From CAWBRT01 sp963832365 (lineage in GTDB: Bacteria; Acidobacteriota; Terriglobia; Terriglobales; Acidobacteriaceae): 64,000 nucleotides of DNA. Shown here piece by piece: positions 18,461 through 28,334 of the stretch (the stretch's first letter is position 1; each line of letters begins with the position of its first letter). Both the position numbers and the translations under genes were made by a program. The stretch covers positions 1 to 64,000 of the forward strand of contig CAWHUL010000020.1 in NCBI GenBank assembly GCA_963832365.1, written 5' to 3'. The notes under the pieces were generated by a model, which was not told the DNA's origin, did not search any database, and saw only the letters and a list, made by a program, of their open reading frames with translations.

Positions 18461-19783
18461 ATGGCACAAACAGCACAATCGACAATGCCGAAGGGAATTG
18501 TAAAAGCAATCCTTGCAGGCTCTATTGGAAACGTGGTGGAGTGGATAGACTGGTCGATTTATGGCTTGGCTGCTCCTTTTATCGCAGCACAATTCTTCCC
18601 GAAGTCGAACCCGATTACTTCGTTGTTACAGGCCTATGGCGTATTCGCGATCGGCTTTTTGATTAGGCCTGTGGGCTCGATGATTATCGGCCCTTACGGA
18701 GATAAATATGGCCGTAACAAAGCACTGGCACTCTCCATTCTCCTTATGGGAGGGGGCACTGGAGCGATTGGAATTATTCCAACCTATGCAACGATCGGCC
18801 TGTTCGCTCCTGTGCTGTTAATCCTCCTCAGGCTAGTCCAGGGAGTTGCATTGGGAGGTGAATGGGGCGCCGCTTCAGCATTCATCTACGAGATAGCACC
18901 AAGAAACCGTAAAGCTTTCATCAGCAGCTTTCGCCCTTGCGGTACGGGTATGGGGTTTTTCATCGGGAGCGGATTCATCAGTCTGGTTACGATGGTCTTT
19001 CCCCCCGCGACGCTGCAATCCTGGGGATGGCGCGTTCCTTTCGTCCTTGCCTTTTTGACTGCCTTGCTAGGCCTTTATATTCGGCTGCAGGTACAGGAAT
19101 CACCCGAATTCCTGAAAGTGAAAGAGGCCAAGGAGACTTCCGAAAAGCCTTTAGCAGATAGCATCAAGTATGACAAAAGAGGTATGGCAATCGTATTTGG
19201 CTTCGGCATGATCTGGAACTCTGTCTTTTACGTGTTATACACGTACATGCCAGTCCATCTCAAGACGGCGTTGTCAATACCTTATAGCAGTGCCATGAAA
19301 ATGACCATGGTAGCAACATTGTTATATACGGCCATGGTCCCTTTTTTTGGCTGGCTTGCAGATAAGTATGACAAGAAGATGCTCCTTTCGATTGCTACCT
19401 TAGGACTGACCATTTTTGCGTATCCCGGTTTTCGTCTTATTAACGGCGGAAATTACGGGATAGCTTTGGCGGTGTTTTCGTGTTTCACCATACTAATGGG
19501 TATATTCGGTGGAGTAGCCCAGGTGGTTTTGGCTGAACAATTTCCGACTAATACCCGCAATACGGGTATGGGAGTCGCGTATGCCATTCATAATTCCGTA
19601 TTTGGCGGAACGGCTCCTCTGACAGTAGCTTGGCTGACCTCGGCCTTACACGATCCACTCGCTCCGGCTTACTACATGCTGGTTTGTAGCGCCCTTGGGT
19701 TTATCGCGGTCCGTTATGCATCGTACTTGTCGGGTTCGGAACAGAGACAGAACACAGTGCTCGCCGGCGGAGCGGTTAGATAA
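18461..19783 (+). CDS. MFS transporter of the metabolite:H+ symporter (MHS) type
   Basis: A 440-residue polytopic membrane protein of the major facilitator superfamily. 'GSIGNVVEWIDWSIYGLAAP' is the first transmembrane region in the form typical of MHS proteins (ProP, ShiA, KgtP); the loop 2-3 motif is 'GPYGDKYGRNKAL'; 'LRLVQGVALGGEWGAA' is the hallmark of MHS helix 4. Twelve hydrophobic segments can be traced. The family imports betaines, proline, dicarboxylates or aromatic acids with protons. AAGGAGAAAAC stands before the ATG. It is set among CoA-pathway enzymes and probably delivers their substrate. Confidence 0.88.
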   Translation: MAQTAQSTMPKGIVKAILAGSIGNVVEWIDWSIYGLAAPFIAAQFFPKSNPITSLLQAYGVFAIGFLIRPVGSMIIGPYGDKYGRNKALALSILLMGGGTGAIGIIPTYATIGLFAPVLLILLRLVQGVALGGEWGAASAFIYEIAPRNRKAFISSFRPCGTGMGFFIGSGFISLVTMVFPPATLQSWGWRVPFVLAFLTALLGLYIRLQVQESPEFLKVKEAKETSEKPLADSIKYDKRGMAIVFGFGMIWNSVFYVLYTYMPVHLKTALSIPYSSAMKMTMVATLLYTAMVPFFGWLADKYDKKMLLSIATLGLTIFAYPGFRLINGGNYGIALAVFSCFTILMGIFGGVAQVVLAEQFPTNTRNTGMGVAYAIHNSVFGGTAPLTVAWLTSALHDPLAPAYYMLVCSALGFIAVRYASYLSGSEQRQNTVLAGGAVR

Positions 19784-19974
19784 GCGGCGCAAAAGGTAAA
19801 AAGAGAACAGAACCTGATTACAGGAGCACGTGTGTTCTGTCTGTGTTATGGAAAGCATAAGTAGTGAAAAGCTGGCGGGGTCCCATCTCACTTCACTGAA
19901 AGGCGGACCTTACAACTTGTGCTTTGTAAATACAACGAGAAGCGAAATTAATACTGAGGTAAGGAGTATCGTAC

Positions 19975-20745
19975 ATGGCTAAATACATTCGTGTAGAGAA
20001 GATTAAGCGGGTCGGCGTCCTCACCCTTAATCGACCGGACAGGCTGAATGCTTGGAATTCGGAGATGCGCAACGAGATAATTGCCGCTCTCAAAGAGTTC
20101 GATGCTGATCCGAATATTGCATCCATTGTTATGACCGGTGCCGGACAGGCATTTTCGGCCGGGCAAGATCTTGCTGAAGCGCACGGTTTTGATTCCGCGC
20201 GCGCCGTGGAATGGATTGGCGAATGGGAAAACTACTATAAAACACTGCGCAATTTGTCCGAGCCACTCGTAATGGCTTTGAATGGAACGGCGGCTGGCTC
20301 TGCATTTCAGGTAGCGCTGCTTGGCGACATTCGTGTTGCACATCCCGGAGTGCGTATGGGGCAGCCTGAAATTAAGTCGGGCATTGCCAGCACAACGGGA
20401 CCTTGGATTATGAATGAAATGCTGGGTATGTCACGAACAATAGAGCTAACCCTTACTGGGCGTCTGATGGATGCCGATGAGTGTTACCGTATCGGGCTCG
20501 TGCACCATCTTGTTCCGGAAGATCAGGTCTTGTCGAAGGCGATGGAAGTTGCCGAGGAACTCGCGGCAAAACCGCCGGTTGCCATGCGCCTGGATAAGCA
20601 GCGCTTCCGGGAGATGACTGAAGCATCATTCCAGAGCGCAGTTGAGGCGGGTAAGCGGATCCAAGCCGAATCCTATGCCTCGGGAGAACCAGCGCGGATG
20701 ATGGAGGAATTCTTCCGGAAGCGTGGCAGTAAGGTGCCGGTATAG
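19975..20745 (+). CDS. Enoyl-CoA hydratase/isomerase family protein
   Basis: A 256-residue crotonase-fold protein. 'VGVLTLNRPDRLNAWNSEM' is the start of the fold, 'GAGQAFSAGQDLAEAHG' the first oxyanion-hole segment, and 'VMALNGTAAGSAFQVALLGD' the second with its structural glycines. In place of the two catalytic glutamates of hydratases there is 'VRMGQPEIKSGIAS', in which one Glu remains, so hydratase or isomerase activity is possible. TAAGGAG lies before the ATG. It follows the MHS transporter by 190 bases and precedes a quinone oxidoreductase; in this setting it would act on the unsaturated acyl-CoA made from the ligase product. Confidence 0.87.
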   Translation: MAKYIRVEKIKRVGVLTLNRPDRLNAWNSEMRNEIIAALKEFDADPNIASIVMTGAGQAFSAGQDLAEAHGFDSARAVEWIGEWENYYKTLRNLSEPLVMALNGTAAGSAFQVALLGDIRVAHPGVRMGQPEIKSGIASTTGPWIMNEMLGMSRTIELTLTGRLMDADECYRIGLVHHLVPEDQVLSKAMEVAEELAAKPPVAMRLDKQRFREMTEASFQSAVEAGKRIQAESYASGEPARMMEEFFRKRGSKVPV

Positions 20746-20794
20746 CTTTGATATCCCGTTATACATACTTCGGCTCGCGTCGGAGCAGTTTTAG

Positions 20795-21775
20795 ATGAAA
20801 GCTGCGATATGTTGCGAATGGGGCGCTCCTTCCGTTTTAACAGTAGAGGAGGTGTTGTCACCTCCTCTTCCGCCTAAGCATGTACGTATAAGGGTCCGCG
20901 CCGCTGCTGTCGGATTTCAAGACATCCTGATGATTGCCGGAAAGTATGAGACCAAGCCTGCCTTTCCGTTTATCCCCGGCAATGAAGTAGCTGGCGAAGT
21001 GGTTGAGTGCGGAGAGGGTGCTACGTCGATCCAACCAGGCGAACGCGTATTAGCAATCCTGGAACACGGAGGATATGCAGAACAGGCGGTTGCTCCAGAA
21101 GGTGCAGTCGTAGCGATACCGGAGCAGATGGGTGCTGTTTCAGCGGCAGCACTGGGTATGGCGTACGGCACAGCATTTAATGGCTTGGTTGACCGGGCAC
21201 AGCTTGCGCGCGGAGAGGTCCTCCTCGTTCGCGGAGCCGGCGGGGGCGTGGGCCTAGCTGCCGTGGACCTCGGGCGCGAGCTTGGCGCAACCGTCATTGC
21301 GGCTGCAAGCTCTACTGAAAAACTAGACGCCGCCGCAAACGCGGGCGCACATCACCTCGTCAACAGCGCGCTAGAAGACCTGCCGTCACGTGTGCTGGAG
21401 CTTACATCCGGCAGAGGAGCAGATGTCATCTTCGATCCGGTCGGGGCTGATTTCAAACAGTGTTGTCTTAGGTGTATTTCGCGGAAAGGCAGAATTCTCA
21501 TCGTGGGCTTTGCTGGAGGCGAGATCCCTTCCGTTCCGGCACACTATCTTATCAATAAGTACTGCTCCGTAGTTGGAGTCAATTGGGGTCCGCTTTACGG
21601 CGCACGCGAACCTCAGCGTTTTCGTGAAGTACTCAACGAGCTGCTTAGATTGTGCGTCTCCGGTCGCATAACTCCTCGGGTCGGACAAACATTTCCGCTC
21701 GAGGATGTCGCCACTGCTATGGCTGTTCTCTCATCCAGGAGAGCAGTTGGGCGAGTGGTGCTTCTATGCAATTAG
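20795..21775 (+). CDS. NADPH:quinone oxidoreductase, zinc-type alcohol dehydrogenase family
   Basis: A 326-residue medium-chain dehydrogenase/reductase of the zinc-free quinone reductase type. 'PFIPGNEVAGEVVECGEG' is the catalytic-domain signature, 'VLLVRGAGGGVGLAAVDLGR' the NADPH-binding loop, 'HLVNSALEDL' and 'GADVIFDPVGA' follow, and the C-terminus is 'FPLEDVATAMAVLSSRRAVG'. The zinc-ligating Cys/His pattern of true alcohol dehydrogenases is absent. It lies 50 bases beyond the enoyl-CoA hydratase. The same family is represented by the broken fragment at the start of the window. Confidence 0.87.
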   Translation: MKAAICCEWGAPSVLTVEEVLSPPLPPKHVRIRVRAAAVGFQDILMIAGKYETKPAFPFIPGNEVAGEVVECGEGATSIQPGERVLAILEHGGYAEQAVAPEGAVVAIPEQMGAVSAAALGMAYGTAFNGLVDRAQLARGEVLLVRGAGGGVGLAAVDLGRELGATVIAAASSTEKLDAAANAGAHHLVNSALEDLPSRVLELTSGRGADVIFDPVGADFKQCCLRCISRKGRILIVGFAGGEIPSVPAHYLINKYCSVVGVNWGPLYGAREPQRFREVLNELLRLCVSGRITPRVGQTFPLEDVATAMAVLSSRRAVGRVVLLCN

Positions 21776-22217
21776 CGCTCCAAAGTAGCCCAGCCAATCC
21801 CGCTGCTCCCGCGCGCCTTGAAACAGGGAGACGTTTGTCACCGCACCGGCGCTTCGTAAGAGGCGTAACGTTTGTCGTTCCGACACGGCGAGGAGATCAG
21901 AGATCGGATGGCTGAATGGCATTCATGTGCGGCGAGGAGAACACAGAACGTGAGCCCCGCAACCCGTTACCGGAATCATGGCGAGTTACGCCAAAGCCCA
22001 CTGTGACATTCGGTCATTCTGCCGGATCCGGCCACTTACTTACCCAACATTGTGGCGGGCAAAGATCGCGAATAGCTGGGGCTCCAGTTTGGGGCTCCAA
22101 TAAGAATAAGAAAATGACTGCCAGCGGCCCACAGAAATGAAACGATTTCAGAGGATCAGCTCGGCTGAGGTGCCACTGAGAATCGTTGATGTGAAACAAC
22201 TTAGGCCCCGTCCTCAA
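21776..22217. other. Intergenic stretch before the tRNA scar, short direct repeats
   Basis: No supported gene. Near 22078-22100 the nine-base word GGGGCTCCA occurs twice, separated by GTTT, and a related word with TTTTGGGGC recurs at about 22335 on the other side of the tRNA fragment. Short repeats like these flanking a tRNA 3' end could be arm sites of an integrase, but this is speculative. Confidence 0.35.
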
Positions 22218-22263
<46 letters not shown>

Positions 22264-22521
22264 ATAATATCCTGTGGTATCAATCAGTTACAATCCATGC
22301 AATAATCAAGAAAAGTGCCCGTTTTGCTGCTGGGTCCATTTTGGGGCCGAGGGCGCACTTCGGGCAGGCCCCCTTCGTACTCCCCGCTGAGCGCGGCGTT
22401 GCGTGCTGCAATCCGCATTGCCTCGTAGGTAGCTTCGCTAAGCAGTTTCTCCCGTACAACTGATTTCCCGCTTCTCTCCTCGGATTTAGATCCCTCGCTC
22501 GAAGAAGAATCGGCCTTCACG

Positions 22522-22914
22522 ATGGCTGGGCTTCAGCGCGAACCCGTCCCGGTGGCGTATAACCCCAGGTTCCCGATCGAGACTTTCGATTTCATCGTCA
22601 CCGACGAGTGCCACCGGTCGATCTACAACCTGTGGCGGCAGGTGCTGGAGTACTTCGATGCCTCTCTGATTGGCCTCACGGCGACACCCTCAAAGCAGAC
22701 GCTGGGCTTCTTCAACCAGAACCTTGTCATGGAGTACAACCACGAGCAGGCTGTGGCCGATAAGGTCAACGTCGATTTCGACGTCTATCGCATCGAACAT
22801 TTGCCATGTCGCATGGTGAAGCATTGCCGCAAGCCGATGCATTTGGGGCAGGACGCTGAAATGGCAACGCTGATCCGGCAGCTTGTCGGGGTGCCGCTGC
22901 AAAAAGAAGGGTAG
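22522..22914 (+). pseudogene. Type I restriction endonuclease R subunit (HsdR) fragment
   Basis: An internal piece of an HsdR motor subunit. The frame holds the Walker B box in 'FDFIVTDECHRSIYNLWRQV', helicase motif III in 'LIGLTATPSKQT', and 'FFNQNLVMEYNHEQAVADKV', all in normal order for HsdR. The nuclease domain, Walker A motif and everything after about residue 95 are missing; the tail beyond 22810 does not resemble the family. No hsdM or hsdS is nearby. It is a relic of a restriction-modification system, sitting just right of the tRNA scar. Confidence 0.72.
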
Positions 22915-23095
22915 CCGGTGGGGGCAGGCCTGAAGCCTACCCCCAGCCCTCTCCCCAAGAAAGACAGCCAATATCGAAGCTCATAAGCGGATTCAGTGGT
23001 GGCTTAAGATCGAAGTCCGTACAATTAAACAGACATAATCGTTATGACTATCGGTTCCCACGTAGTTAACCGTTAGCCATCTCAAATCCTACCGA

Positions 23096-24085
23096 TCAGA
23101 CTCCAAGTAATTCAGCAGGATTTTTCCGAACCATTATGTCAATTTCTCTTCGGAGTTATACCGTAAGTTAGCAGCGTCCGAATGTAATGACGCATACCTT
23201 CAGACCGGTGCCGGATTAAAAGGTTGTCCCAGGTCGGTCGCCAGCGTACTGCACTCTACGCCGGTCGCCCTTATCTGTCTGACATAATCTTCTGGTGTGA
23301 TATGTCGATTGGGCGGCGGAAAAAGGGATTGTGCACAACGCTCGAAGAACACACCTTGGCGTGCCAGCCTTTTTTGCACATCGATACTCATGTCAGGTAG
23401 GAGCCATTCCGGATGAGTTATCAGAATCTTTTTAACCCCTCGCGCTTTCGCTATGGGTATAAATTTTTCCATTTCCTCGGGAGTTGTATGTCCAGTGCCT
23501 AAAATTGCGTCTTTCTTTGCGATTAAATCAAAAATCTCAGTAAAGCTCTGGACGAAAAGCACCTTTATCATCGGTAAGCCTTACGGCATCGGCAGGTTTG
23601 GCTTTTTGCAGTTTAATATGACTTTCTGACCAAAAGGTCGGTAGCCAAATTTCCTTAGCTCCTATTTCTAGCTCTGTTTCAACCCCCGCGGGGTTTAACC
23701 CGCCTTCCGCCTTGTTTAGCGCAAACCCACCAAAGACACGGATGTCTTTACCGACAGCCTCCTGAACAAGGATAGCCCGCGATGTGGTGGCGGTAACATG
23801 GCATTTAACAATGACAGCTTTGAATCCTGCAGCTTTTGCTGATCTGGCGATATCAAGGTCAGACAAGGTTCTCTTGATAACGTGCAGGACCCCATGAATA
23901 TGCGTGTCGATAGCTCCACGGAGAAGTGAGTTCACAATATCATCCGAGGCAGGGCCTTCAGCAGCTTCAGCAAACGGCAGATTGATCATGGACCCGAAGG
24001 TGACGGCTGCAGCGGCAGTCGCCGACATGCGCAAAAACTCTTTTCGACTTAAATGTTTCTTGTTCTCTTCAGCAACATTTTCCAT
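23096..24085 (-). pseudogene. DUF6282-type amidohydrolase-like protein with Tat signal, three frameshifts
   Basis: Read with three corrections this is a protein of about 330 residues. It starts with a twin-arginine-like export signal ('SRKEFLRMSATAAAAV', with Lys for the second Arg), then carries metal-ligand motifs of amidohydrolase-like barrels: 'GAIDTHIHG', 'VIVKCHVTATTSRA', 'LGTGHTT', 'ILITHPEW' and 'LATDLGQ'. It matches the DUF6282 group as I know it. On the minus strand there is an extra C after 'DDKGAF' (near 23553), an extra T after 'FNPAPV' (near 23191) and an extra A after 'YGITPK' (near 23147). The corrected frame closes at 23096 after 'NPAELLGV'. ATG 24085 has AGAGG upstream. Whether it is functional depends on whether the indels are real. 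Confidence 0.62.
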
Positions 24086-24383
24086 TTCTTCAACCTCTTT
24101 TATCGGGAATTTCCTTTTTTTGAACTGTGAGTAGACGGCATTATAGCGGTCACAGGAGAATTTGCAACGCCAATGCCGCCGTCGCCGATGGAAACTGAGC
24201 GATGGCTCCCCATTCTGGGAATTTCTCCAATACTTGGAGGGCTGGCATCGACTGGAGGGGCGTCTTGGTGGTTGGGGGGGTAAGGAACAGAGTCTTAGGT
24301 AGGCTCTGTTTTGTCGCGAAAGAACACCCGAGAGGATATTCCGGGTGTTGGTCAATTGCTTTGAGTTCGTAATCAGAACCGAC

Positions 24384-24594
24384 ATTGCTGACTATCAAGT
24401 ATCCAATCCTCTCGCTTGTCCACATCCGGCCACGCTCGAGCTCGCCAACACACCGACCCGGCTCAAGGCAATGAGGAGAGAACTTGAAGCAGCGTCTGGT
24501 CAACTGGGGTTATGCGGTGTGCGATGCTGCCATTCGAAAACACGTCGATAGCGCGATTCCCGTTGGTACTTTTCCGTACGCAGGAGGCGTGTAA
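24384..24594 (+). pseudogene. Patatin-like phospholipase, C-terminal fragment
   Basis: The segment reads 'ADYQVSNPLACPHPATLELA' and 'NTPTRLKAM', then, after a one-base frame change near 24483, 'LKQRLVNWGYAVCDAAIRKH' and 'FPYAGGV' followed by a stop at 24592-24594. The N-W-G-Y-A-V-C-D-A-A-x-R-x-H stretch is the usual end of bacterial patatin-like phospholipases. The catalytic GxSxG and DGG motifs and all upstream sequence are absent. It is too short to be active. Confidence 0.6.
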
Positions 24595-24898
24595 GCGGAA
24601 TTGCTGGGCCTTGCTTGCGCACGCTGACGTGCGCCACGTCCACCATCTTGCGCGTCTTAGGCACGAGTCGATGAGGTGACGACGATGGAAAGACATTTTT
24701 ATTTCAGGGCAATGCAGAGGAAGGAACCGTGCTCCTTGGCCGGGCACGGTGCATGGCCGCCAACGGTCTCGGAAATGTCGTGTAACACGGAGGTAGCAAC
24801 GTGATCTTGGTCGGTCATTCTTTCAACGGTTTTCCTTTCCATGATGATTCGGCAATGCCGCAGGTATCGTGTTGGAAGTGGCGGGTGTGGTGGTGATC
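24595..24898. other. Intergenic stretch, nothing recognised
   Basis: No frame with family resemblance or ribosome binding site. It separates the plus-strand patatin fragment from the minus-strand cupin. Confidence 0.4.
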
Positions 24899-25461
24899 TT
24901 ATCGCGTCAGCGCACAGATCATATCTTTACGATCCGGGTATGCCTGACTGAGAAGATTGCGCGATCCATTCTCGTAGTCAGCAAAATCAAACCCCGGGCT
25001 GACAGTACATCCCAAAAGCGCAAACTGTCTTCCATTTACGAGCCGTGCCCCCTGCCACACTCCTTGCGGCACCACAGCCTGAGAGACCATTCCTTTCTCA
25101 ATGTCTGAGCCGATTAGAACCACCTTGCTGGAACTGTCTGGCCACAGCTGCAACATCTCGACTGGATCACCGAGATAGAAATGGAAGATTTCGTCGGAAG
25201 CCACACGGTGTAAAGCAGAGAATGTGTTCAGGTTCTAGCAGGTAATAGATTCGCAGTGCTAGCAGGTAAGAGCATTGCAGCACTGGCAACGTTTCGAGAG
25301 CCGCTGTAACGAACTGGCAGACATTCTGGCTTGATCAATTCCGGCGACCGGTATGTTTCAGCGTAGTAGCCTCCCTCAAACGGTAAAGGCACCAGGTTAA
25401 GCAGGCATTTCAACTTCTCAGCATTCAAAGCCGCTCCTTCCCGTTCTTCACTACAAATCAA
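24899..25461 (-). pseudogene. DUF985 cupin-family protein, disrupted by a small duplication and frameshift
   Basis: The N-terminal part (from 25461) reads 'LVPLPFEGGYYAETYRSPE' and the C-terminal part (to 24899) 'DEIFHFYLGDPVEMLQL', 'QAVVPQGVWQGARLV' and 'LLGCTVSPGFDFADYENG'. Together these are a complete DUF985 (Cupin_5) protein. The join is damaged: the word CTAGCAGGTAA occurs at 25235-25245 and again at 25259-25269, a 24-base offset that adds eight codons, and an extra base near 25226 shifts the frame before 'FSALHRV'. Intact members are about 150-165 residues. The role of DUF985 cupins is not established. As sequenced the gene would give a truncated protein. Confidence 0.62.
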
Positions 25462-25696
25462 TCTGCGAGGGCCTTGATGTAACGGTACAAGAATCTTCGC
25501 CCATCGTAGATTGCTTCACGCCAACATATTTATTCAGTATCGGCAGAGATTATATTCGCAATGCGGTCGCCGAAGTCGAAATGGTTCAGAAAAGCAGAAG
25601 CATTGCACGGCAGCCGCCCCTCACGTCTTCACCGCACAGCAGCAAACCTGCCATAATTGGAAATTAACGCAACCTTGGTTGCCGAAGGAGGCTAAA

Positions 25697-26913
25697 TTGC
25701 ACATCACGCCGCTTGCGGAACTCGTGGCCCGTAAGGAGCGGTTGCAGGGCTTACTTCAAGACAAAAAGATCGATGGGGCTATTGTTCTGCAACGGGCTGA
25801 CCTTTTCTATTTTTCTGGGACTGGGCAGGGACGCACACTTGCTTGTGCCCGCCACTGGGGAAACCCTCCTTCTCGTGCGCAAGAGCTTTGACCGGGCGCG
25901 TCTAGAAAGCCATCTGTCTGTGATCGAACATTTTCCCGGAAAAAAGGAAGTGCGTGACGTAATTCGCTCGAATTTCCGCCAAACACAAAAGATCGGAATG
26001 GAGTTGGACGTTGTACCGGCGAATCAATATTTGCGCTTCTGTGCTATGTTCCCGGAAACAGAGATCGTTGATGTTTCTCCACTGATCCGCGAAATCCGAA
26101 TGATCAAGTCGGAGTACGAGATTGGCAAACTGCGGGAAGCTGCTGTCATGAGCGACCGCATGTTCGCGACAGTACCGGACGTTTTGGAACTCGGGATAAC
26201 CGAGTGCACCGTGGCGGGCAGGCTGGAAGGGTATTACCGCAGCCTCGGCCATCAAGGCTTTATCCGGGTTCGAAGTTTCAATCAGGAAGTTTTCTATGGT
26301 CATTTGATGTCAGGAGCGAACCTTGCAACGCCTAGCTTTCCCTTCGCCGCTACGGGCGGCAGTGGGCTTAATCCTTCCCTTTCCGCAGCGCACTTTCCGC
26401 AAGGCGCAGGGACAAAACTCATTGCTGCCAACGAACCGATAATGGTCGATCTTGCGGGAGTGTATTGACGGGTATATTGCCGACCAAACTCGAATATTCG
26501 TTTTCGGCCAGTTGCCAGAGCGACTGGTTGCGGCCTTTGAAACTGCGCTCAGCATCGAGCAGTATCTGAAAGATAAGGCCACGCCGGGTGCGCTATGCTC
26601 GGATTTGTTTGCTGCCACTGAACATATCGCAGCGAAAGCTGGGCTTGGCGATCACTATATGGGATATGGGCCAAGGGCACGCTTCGTCGGCCATGGGGTC
26701 GGTATTGAACTTGATGAATGGCCGGTGATTGCGAAGGGCATTGACACACCATTGCGTGAAGGGATGGTTGTTGCTGTCGAGCCGAAATTCCTTTTTCCGG
26801 ATATAGGCGTCGTAGGACTGGAGAACACATGGGTCGTTCGATCCGATGGTCTGGAGGCGCTTACGAGATTTCCCAATGAGATTACCTATCTGAAAAAGGT
26901 GATGAAGGCTTAG
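25697..26913 (+). pseudogene. M24-family metallopeptidase (Xaa-Pro dipeptidase-like), two frameshifts
   Basis: A two-domain creatinase/prolidase-like protein, about 405 residues once two indels are corrected. The TTG start at 25697 has AAGGAGG eight bases upstream. 'AIVLQRADLFYFSGTGQ' begins the N-terminal domain; an extra G near 25830 breaks the frame there. The catalytic pita-bread domain has 'MVDLAGVY' and 'DGYIADQTR' (two metal-binding Asp), split by an extra T near 26466, then 'GHGVGIELDEWP' (His), 'VAVEPKF' (Glu) and 'GLENTW' (Glu). All five metal ligands are present, which argues for recent damage or sequence error. Substrate is unknown. Confidence 0.75.
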
Positions 26914-27473
26914 TTGCCACCGCAACGTATCGCTGAGCTTCGGCTCTGGGAGGCTAACAGAACAAGGCCGACTCCCTTCCCCAAGGTAGTCGGCCTCTTA
27001 ACCTTCAGCACAGTGGTTACTGCGCTAATACAGAACGTACAGATGGATGCACGTTCTCGCAAGTTAGAGGGAAGATCACCCCGTACCCCGAATCACAAAC
27101 GCCAACTCAGAAGCAGAAGTGCAAACACCAGTACTCGTGCTCGACGGGTGCCAAATACAAGATGCAGGTCTGTTGGGCGAATGACCTGCCATAATCACCA
27201 GCCGGCAGCGAACGGCGCAATTCGGGACGGCGCGCCGTTCGCCAGCCTGTCCTCATTATCTGGAAGGAACCCAACCCCCGCACAGCCGTTGCCGAGTTCC
27301 TTGGAGTAAGGATGCGATCAGGAGGCGCCACGCGACGGTTTGATCAAGGAGGGGAATCCAGCAGGTTTTTGTCTGCTTGTGCAACGCAGGCAGCACATTC
27401 TTGAGTAGCCAAAATGTAATCGCTAATACCGGCCCGCGGTGGAACACTGCACGCAGAAACTGGACTCGGCACG
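26914..27473. other. Intergenic region after the M24 gene
   Basis: No supported gene. It begins with the hairpin listed separately and otherwise has only short open frames. It separates the damaged stretch on the left from the intact genes that follow. Confidence 0.4.
26965..26996 (+). terminator. Hairpin downstream of the M24 peptidase
   Basis: AGGCCGACT (26965-26973) pairs perfectly with AGTCGGCCT (26988-26996) across a 14-base loop. There is no long T run after it, so it may be a weak terminator or an RNA 3'-end stabiliser. Confidence 0.55.
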
Positions 27474-28187
27474 CTACTGTATCCCCGCTTTCAGCTCCGC
27501 GTAGTACCGCGGGAATCCTTTGTACGCGGCAATCTCCGCCAGCGCCGGCTGCTGGCGCAGCCACATGAGCACCAAGAAATCGTCCATTGCCAGATAACGT
27601 TGCACGACTGGAATGGCGGCCGGATAGCTTTCACGGATGGTATTCGCAGCCGCTCCGCCAGAACCGGCGGAATAGCCGTCTGCGATAATCTGGACAATTG
27701 CGTCCAGCAGTTGGGATTCCGTTAGGGGCTGCGATTCTTCCGCCGGTTGCTCCGGTTGTTCCATCACAGAGTCGGAAACGGCCGGTGATTGAGTCTCTGG
27801 CGGCGGTTTCACTGGGGCGGCGGCCGCGTCCAAAAAGGCCGTCACTCCGGCGGCGAAAGCGCCTATCACCTCGGGGCTCCGCTCCATCGCTCCTAGCAGC
27901 AGATCACCCACCTCCGAGACCAGGGCGCGGGCCTTAGCGCCGTCATCCGCGAGTAGCTCGTGCACTACTTCGGCCTGGGCGTAGGCCGCGTACAACAGCA
28001 GGTCCAGAGCGGCTTTCTGCGATGCGCCAATAGTCTCCATGGCGGTTTTCATCGCATCTTCCGCGGGAATCTTCTGCGACTGGACAGCGGCAATTGCCTG
28101 GGCAAGCACTTCCGCGACGATGCGTTCGTCTAGGCCACGCTCGGAATGGCGAACGTTTTTGCTCACGAAAGGATTATAGTTGGACAT
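27474..28187 (-). CDS. Hypothetical protein, helical, with a Pro-rich linker
   Basis: A 237-residue protein I cannot assign. The first 125 residues are Ala-rich and probably helical ('VAEVLAQAIAAVQSQ', 'ALDLLLYAAYAQAEVV'), residues 125-155 form a Pro/Glu-rich linker, and the last 80 residues form a second helical part ending 'FPRYYAELKAG'. No signal peptide or membrane segment is evident. The start has GGCGGG upstream. It is transcribed in the same direction as the M23 peptidase gene to its right, 150 bases away. Confidence 0.65.
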   Translation of the reverse strand: MSNYNPFVSKNVRHSERGLDERIVAEVLAQAIAAVQSQKIPAEDAMKTAMETIGASQKAALDLLLYAAYAQAEVVHELLADDGAKARALVSEVGDLLLGAMERSPEVIGAFAAGVTAFLDAAAAPVKPPPETQSPAVSDSVMEQPEQPAEESQPLTESQLLDAIVQIIADGYSAGSGGAAANTIRESYPAAIPVVQRYLAMDDFLVLMWLRQQPALAEIAAYKGFPRYYAELKAGIQ

Positions 28188-28334
28188 CGACCCGCCGAAA
28201 CGGACACATGGTCTTTAGCAGTCTGAATCGGTAAACTAGGCTGGAGGCCAATCAGCCATGGTGTGGGGCCGAATTCATTGTCCCGCTACAGCCCCATAAC
28301 CGCGTCTATCTGTGACGCCCTTCATGACCTGGTG

